Positions 5,701-9,134 of a DNA stretch of 9,134 nucleotides are shown here, in pieces (position 1 is the stretch's first letter; each line of letters starts with the position of its first letter). The notes below the pieces were generated by a model, which had not been told where the DNA came from, made no database searches, and saw only the letters and a program-made list of their open reading frames with translations. Made by a program: the position numbers and the translations under genes. This DNA comes from Parvibaculum sp. (lineage in GTDB: Bacteria > Pseudomonadota > Alphaproteobacteria > Parvibaculales > Parvibaculaceae). The stretch is from NCBI GenBank assembly GCA_020062605.1, contig JAGUWA010000021.1:1-9134 (forward strand), read 5' to 3'.

Positions 5701-6519
5701 TCACTGCTGGGCAGCACCGGCATCGACCCGAAGCCGGACTTCCATCGTTTCCTCGCCGCCACCGCGCCGGAGCCCGCGAACGGGTGCGGCCTCCAGATAA
5801 TCGAGGCCGCAAGCGACACGGACATGCGCGTCGGTCGGGCAGATACGGTTGGCGACGTCGAATCCGACCCAGCCAAGGCCATCAATATAAGCCTCGGCCC
5901 ATGCGTGGCTAGCCTCATATTCAGTGTCCACGTCGTCCCAGAGATAGCCGCTGACATAGCGCGCCGGCAGCCTCTCCGCGCGGGCCGCCGAAACGAAGAC
6001 ATGGGTATGGTCCTGGCAGACGCCGTAGGAGTGGGAAAGCGCTTCCGCAGCGGTCGTTGCCGCATGGGTCTCTCCGATCCGGTAATCGACCGCATCGCGG
6101 ACAGCGCCCATCAGCCGGTGCGCGAAGTCGAGCGCCGAACCGTCGGAAAGCCGCTTCGCCTCCGCGGCAAGCGTCCGGATTGCCTCGTCGGGCGCGGTCA
6201 AATCCGTCTGGCGAAGGAAGAAGGACGGCGGGAAAGGCTCCACCGTGCCGCGAACCACGCCGCTCGCATCGGCCGTTTCGACCTCGCCCGCAATGCTCAG
6301 CGTGACCTCGCTGTGATGGCGGTCGATATAGAGCGTCTGGAAAAGATTGTCATAAGCATCCCGCCCTTCGGTGAGTTTGGCGAAGGGAGGCACGGAAAGC
6401 TGCCACGACAGCACTTTCTGCGCATCGCTGTCCTGTGGCTGCACGCGCAGAACCTGCATGGAGTAATTGGCTTCCACCGCATAGCGGTAGGTCGTTTCCT
6501 GGCGAATCTTGATACGCAT
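5701..6519 (-). CDS. Transglutaminase-like cysteine peptidase family protein (272 aa)
   Basis: Proteins of this family have a papain-like fold and usually cleave or transfer amide bonds. Residues 1-80 form the bacterial transglutaminase N-terminal beta domain (MRIKIRQETTYRY, VLRVQPQDS). The core domain spans about 130-235 and has a complete triad: C168 in SYGVCQDHTHVF, H205 in SHAWAEAYIDGLGWVGFD, and D221 in that last segment. The family often has a D-P-T-N around the aspartate; here it is D-V-A-N-R. There is no signal peptide, so it acts in the cytoplasm. The start has only a weak ribosome binding site (a G-run about 9 nt upstream) and lies 9 nt after the alpha-E stop, which suggests translational coupling. 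In this operon type it is thought to act on the amide or peptide product made by the ATP-grasp partner; the substrate is unknown. It is the short form, not the large membrane-bound or about 1100-aa form found in some related clusters. Confidence 0.96.
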   Translation of the reverse strand: MRIKIRQETTYRYAVEANYSMQVLRVQPQDSDAQKVLSWQLSVPPFAKLTEGRDAYDNLFQTLYIDRHHSEVTLSIAGEVETADASGVVRGTVEPFPPSFFLRQTDLTAPDEAIRTLAAEAKRLSDGSALDFAHRLMGAVRDAVDYRIGETHAATTAAEALSHSYGVCQDHTHVFVSAARAERLPARYVSGYLWDDVDTEYEASHAWAEAYIDGLGWVGFDVANRICPTDAHVRVACGLDYLEAAPVRGLRRGGGEETMEVRLRVDAGAAQQ

Positions 6520-6528
6520 GTCCGCATA

Positions 6529-7476
6529 CTACCCCAAAAGATAGCTGCGGCTGATTTCCAGTCCGAGGCGATCGTTGGTCTCGATATGCTCGCTCAGGAA
6601 CTCATGCAGCCCCTGGCGGAATATGTCCTCGACCTTGCCAAAGCGCAGCCTCGAATAGATCTGGCCGGCGACACGGTGGCACTCGTGACGCTGGCCGTAT
6701 TCCTCGCCGAGCTTGTCCAGGCACTCCTTGATCTCAGCCGCACAACTGATGAGCGAGCGCGGCATTTCCTCACGCATGACGAGGAACTCGGCGATAAGCC
6801 AGGGCTTCAAGCCTTCCCGGTAGACGGCATTGTAGCCGCGATAGCCGGAAACGGCCCGCAGGATCGACGCCCACTGATAGTAGTCAATGCCACCGCCGAC
6901 TTCGGCATGCTCCGGCAGCAGAACATGGTACTTCACGTCGAGAATGCGCGCTGTGTTGTCGCTACGCTCGATGAAGGTTCCGAGCCGCGAGAAATAGAAG
7001 CTGTCCCGGCGAAGCATCGTCGCCACGGTTCCGCCGGTGAAGAGCAGCGAACAGTCCTTCACCCAGTCGAGAAAGCGGTGAAGGCCGCTGCCGCGCACGC
7101 GCGTCTCGTTCCAGCGCGGCAGTTCGAGCCACGCCGAATTGAGGCATTCCCATTGTTCGGTGGTGAGCGCGGTGCGCACGGCGCGCGCATTGCGCCGCGC
7201 CGTCTCGATGCAATTGCGGATGCTCGACGGGTTCTCTGTATCGAAGGCGAGATAGGAGATGACGTTCTCCGGTGTCGCCTCTTCGTGCTTCCGGTAGAAG
7301 TCCTCCTCCGCGCCGGAGACGATGACGGCCGACTGCCATTCGGACCCGTCCGCATCCGTGCCGGACGGCATGAGCGAGAGACGGTCGGTGACACGGAGCA
7401 TGCGTGCGAGATTCTCCGCCCGCTCCATATAGCGCGAAATCCAGTAGAGATTGTCCGCGGTGCGGGCAAGCATCAT
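6529..7476 (-). CDS. Alpha-E domain protein (315 aa)
   Basis: Alpha-E proteins are all-helical proteins of unknown mechanism (formerly DUF403), nearly always encoded beside circularly permuted ATP-grasp proteins, and are predicted to work with them in amide-bond formation. The family hallmark opens the protein: L-A-R-T-A-D-N-L-Y-W-I-S-R-Y-M-E-R-A-E-N (3-22). A second, related segment occurs at 165-177, L-G-T-F-I-E-R-S-D-N-T-A-R, followed by ILDVKYH. The C-terminal part ends in HEFLSEHIETNDRLGLEISRSYLLG-type residues (291-315). The whole length is typical. Two ATGs are in tandem (7476 and 7473), and AAGGA at 7489-7485 fits either start. The gene begins only 4 nt after the ATP-grasp stop, so the two are very likely co-translated. 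No signal peptide is visible. Function is taken from the family and operon, with no biochemical activity established that I can name. Confidence 0.97.
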   Translation of the reverse strand: MMLARTADNLYWISRYMERAENLARMLRVTDRLSLMPSGTDADGSEWQSAVIVSGAEEDFYRKHEEATPENVISYLAFDTENPSSIRNCIETARRNARAVRTALTTEQWECLNSAWLELPRWNETRVRGSGLHRFLDWVKDCSLLFTGGTVATMLRRDSFYFSRLGTFIERSDNTARILDVKYHVLLPEHAEVGGGIDYYQWASILRAVSGYRGYNAVYREGLKPWLIAEFLVMREEMPRSLISCAAEIKECLDKLGEEYGQRHECHRVAGQIYSRLRFGKVEDIFRQGLHEFLSEHIETNDRLGLEISRSYLLG

Positions 7477-7480
7477 GGCG

Positions 7481-8899
7481 CTAGTCCTTCAACACCCAGG
7501 TGTCCTTCGTGCCGCCGCCCTGGCTCGAATTGACGACGAGCGATCCTTCGCGCATGGCGACGCGCGTCAACCCGCCCGGCACGACGCGAATGTCGGCACC
7601 AGAAAGAATGAAGGGCCTGAGATCGACGTGACGCGGGGCGACGCCTTCATTGACGAAGGTCGGGCAAGTGGAAAGCGCGAGCGTGGGTTGGGCGATGTAT
7701 TTTTCCGGCGCGGCCTTCACCCTTGCGCCGAAGGCCTCGATTTCCTCTTTCGTGGATTTCGGCCCCACAAGCATGCCGTAACCGCCGGAGCCGTGGACCT
7801 CCTTCACGACGAGCTCGGCGAGATGATCGAGCACGTAGGCCGCATCGTCCTTTTCGCCGCAGCGCCATGTCGGCACGTTCTTCAGGATCGGCTTCTCGCC
7901 GAGATAGAACTCCACCATGCCGGGCACATAGGTGTAGATCGCCTTGTCATCGGCGATACCCGCGCCCACCGCATTGGTGAGGTTCACGTTTCCCGCACGG
8001 TAGGCATTCATCAGTCCGGCAACGCCGAGAACCGAATCCGGCCTGAAGGTGAGCGGGTCGAGGAACTCGTCGTCGACACGCCGGTAGATCACGTCGACGC
8101 GCTTCGGCCCCTGCGTCGTGCGCATATAGACGATGTCGTCCATGACATAGAGGTCGGGGCCCTCGACGAGTTCGACGCCCATCTGGTCGGCGAGGAACGA
8201 GTGTTCATAATAGGCGCTGTTGTAGATGCCGGGCGTGAGCACAACGACGGTCGGCTCGCCCGGACAGTTGCGCGGCGCGACCGAGGTGAGCGTGCGCATC
8301 AGCTCGTCGCAATAATGATCGACCGGGGCGACGTTGTAGCGCGAGAAGAGATCGGGGAAAATCCGCATCGTGATCTCTCGGTTCTCCAGCATGTAGGAGA
8401 CCCCCGACGGCGTGCGGCAATTGTCTTCCAGCACATAAAAGTCTTCCGCGCCGACGCGCACCATGTCGATGCCGGCAATATGCGTATAGACATTCTGCGG
8501 CACAGAGACGCCCTGCATCTGGTAGCGATAGGTGTCGTTGAGGAGAACCTGGTCGCGCGGAACGAGGCCCGCGCGGAGAATTTCCTGCCCGCCATAGACG
8601 TCCGCAATGAAGGCGTTGAGTGCCTTCACGCGCTGGATGAGCCCTTCCGAGATGAGCCGCCACTCGGCCGCCTCGATGATGCGGGGGATGATGTCGAATG
8701 GAATGATGCGTTCGGGATCGCCGCCCTCGCCATAGACCGCGAAGGTGATGCCGATACGGCGAAAGAAGGTTTCGGCTTCCTCGCGCCTCAGCGTGAGGAT
8801 GTCGAGCGGCGTCTCCTCCAGCCAGGACTGCAGCTTGCGGTATGCCTGCCGGACATCGCCGCCCGGTCCTCCCATTTCGTCAAAGATGGCGTGCGCCAT
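7481..8899 (-). CDS. Circularly permuted ATP-grasp protein, type 2 (472 aa)
   Basis: The family (formerly DUF404/DUF407) is predicted to be an ATP-dependent carboxylate-amine ligase, joining a carboxyl group to an amine through an acyl-phosphate. Family motifs in order are YGGQEILRAGLVPRD (102-116), VLEDNCRTPSGVSYMLENR (156-174, with acidic E158/D159 and R162 as likely ATP/metal residues), VDVIYRRVDDEFLDPL (268-283) and NVNLTNAVGAGIADDKAIY (304-322). These are followed by VVKEVHGSGGYGMLVGP (364-380, K366 and a glycine-rich loop), HVDLRPF (424-430), GGLTRVA (442-448) and NSSQGGGTKDTWVL (457-470). The length is typical and the protein is cytoplasmic. Start: ATG at 8899 with AGGAG at 8909-8905. 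It is the first gene of the four-gene operon. Homologous gene sets in other bacteria are reported in comparative genomics as a predicted peptide-synthesis and processing system (Iyer and colleagues, amidoligase survey). Substrates are unknown. Confidence 0.97.
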   Translation of the reverse strand: MAHAIFDEMGGPGGDVRQAYRKLQSWLEETPLDILTLRREEAETFFRRIGITFAVYGEGGDPERIIPFDIIPRIIEAAEWRLISEGLIQRVKALNAFIADVYGGQEILRAGLVPRDQVLLNDTYRYQMQGVSVPQNVYTHIAGIDMVRVGAEDFYVLEDNCRTPSGVSYMLENREITMRIFPDLFSRYNVAPVDHYCDELMRTLTSVAPRNCPGEPTVVVLTPGIYNSAYYEHSFLADQMGVELVEGPDLYVMDDIVYMRTTQGPKRVDVIYRRVDDEFLDPLTFRPDSVLGVAGLMNAYRAGNVNLTNAVGAGIADDKAIYTYVPGMVEFYLGEKPILKNVPTWRCGEKDDAAYVLDHLAELVVKEVHGSGGYGMLVGPKSTKEEIEAFGARVKAAPEKYIAQPTLALSTCPTFVNEGVAPRHVDLRPFILSGADIRVVPGGLTRVAMREGSLVVNSSQGGGTKDTWVLKD

Positions 8900-8931
8900 C
8901 GACTCTCCTGCCAGTGTGGCTTTGGCTCTGC

Positions 8932-8958
8932 CTTTTGAGCCTATAGGGAGAGCAAAAG
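8932..8958 (-). promoter_or_regulatory. Dyad around a possible -10 box before the ATP-grasp operon
   Basis: CTTTTG (8932-8937) and CAAAAG (8953-8958) are inverted arms flanking the 8-bp palindrome CCTATAGG (8940-8947). On the minus strand this gives TATAGG at 8945-8940, a fair -10 element 41 nt before the ATG. No convincing -35 was found. A second small hairpin, GGCTC (8924-8928) with GAGCC (8937-8941), overlaps it on the leader side. It is a plausible promoter/operator for the operon, but unproven. Confidence 0.3.
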
Positions 8959-9050
8959 CGATGCCATGCTCGCGAACCGGTCATTCAGGCGAATTGCAGG
9001 CAGAAGACACCTTGCCGCGACCAGTTTTGCGAGCCCGGCGGGCAAAGGAA

Positions 9051-9084
9051 CGCCGCGAAAAGAGGCAGTCTGCCCAGTGCGGCG
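9051..9084 (-). terminator. Weak terminator-like hairpin after the right-edge gene
   Basis: Directly after the TAG at 9088-9086, the minus strand has CGCCGC (9084-9079) and GCGGCG (9056-9051) as perfect 6-bp arms. A smaller GGCA/TGCC hairpin followed by TCTTTT lies in between, and TTCCTTT follows the outer stem. Either could end transcription of the incoming gene. Support is modest. Confidence 0.3.
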
Positions 9085-9085
9085 G

Positions 9086-9134
9086 CTAACGCCCGCGAAG
9101 ACGCTGGAGCAATTCATGTGTCGGGTAGCCGTCC
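9086..9134 (-). CDS. C-terminal end of an unidentified protein (cut by window edge)
   Basis: Entering from the right edge, one minus-strand frame reads DGYPTHELLQRLRGR and stops at TAG (9088-9086). Codons are G/C-ending like the neighbours, and a hairpin follows immediately, as expected at a gene end. Fifteen codons are too few to name a family or even to be sure it is coding. If real, the gene lies about 190 nt upstream of the ATP-grasp operon in the same direction. Confidence 0.38.
   Translation of the reverse strand, partial: DGYPTHELLQRLRGR

Noticed and set aside
5824..8938. Two long plus-strand frames (569 and 495 codons) opposite the transglutaminase, alpha-E and ATP-grasp genes
   Set aside because: They are composition-driven shadows of well-identified minus-strand genes. 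The products are rich in R, H, A, D and V with no recognisable domain or ribosome binding site.
8900..9085. A gene on either strand in the right intergenic region (plus-strand frame 8745-9089 or a 58-codon minus-strand frame)
   Set aside because: The plus frame is mostly antisense to the ATP-grasp gene. The minus frame has no ribosome binding site and no recognisable domain. The stretch is better read as the operon's upstream region.

Overview
The window looks like chromosomal DNA of a high-GC alphaproteobacterium. The protein families and codon use would fit a Hyphomicrobiales/Rhodobiaceae-type organism; this is a judgement from families, not a database match. It carries eleven genes or gene ends, including two partial ones at the edges, and one obviously AT-richer islet. 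No rRNA, tRNA, CRISPR array, insertion sequence or replication origin was seen.

Left part (1-2376): the beginning of a TetR-like regulator gene with a GTG start runs leftward off the edge. It is divergent from a full-length fused enoyl-CoA hydratase / 3-hydroxyacyl-CoA dehydrogenase, a fatty-acid beta-oxidation enzyme. The shared intergenic space holds a perfect 6-bp-arm palindrome and a TATAAT box, so the regulator is a natural candidate to control the beta-oxidation gene. A hairpin follows the enzyme gene.

Middle left (2439-3293): a small single-span membrane protein of unknown function sits in an AT-richer islet. After it comes a limonene-epoxide-hydrolase-family enzyme with every known active-site position conserved. 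Its stop codon shares the palindrome CTAG with the stop codon of a convergent gene.

Middle (3290-4830, minus strand): a phage-type fibre/lectin-like structural protein and a small unknown partner overlap by ATGA. They are an orphan pair, with no other phage gene in the window. The ribosome binding site of the fibre gene lies inside a 13-bp two-part inverted repeat that would hide it in the mRNA.

Right part (4905-8899, minus strand): a four-gene operon in the order circularly permuted ATP-grasp protein, alpha-E protein, transglutaminase-like protein, Anbu proteasome homologue. The first three genes are separated by 4 and 9 nt; Anbu follows after 52 nt containing a short hairpin. The published comparative-genomic idea is that the ATP-grasp/alpha-E pair makes a peptide-like or amide product that the transglutaminase-fold and Anbu hydrolases process or degrade. 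The product is unknown. This is the most interesting biology here. At the right edge the last 15 codons of a possible further minus-strand gene are visible.
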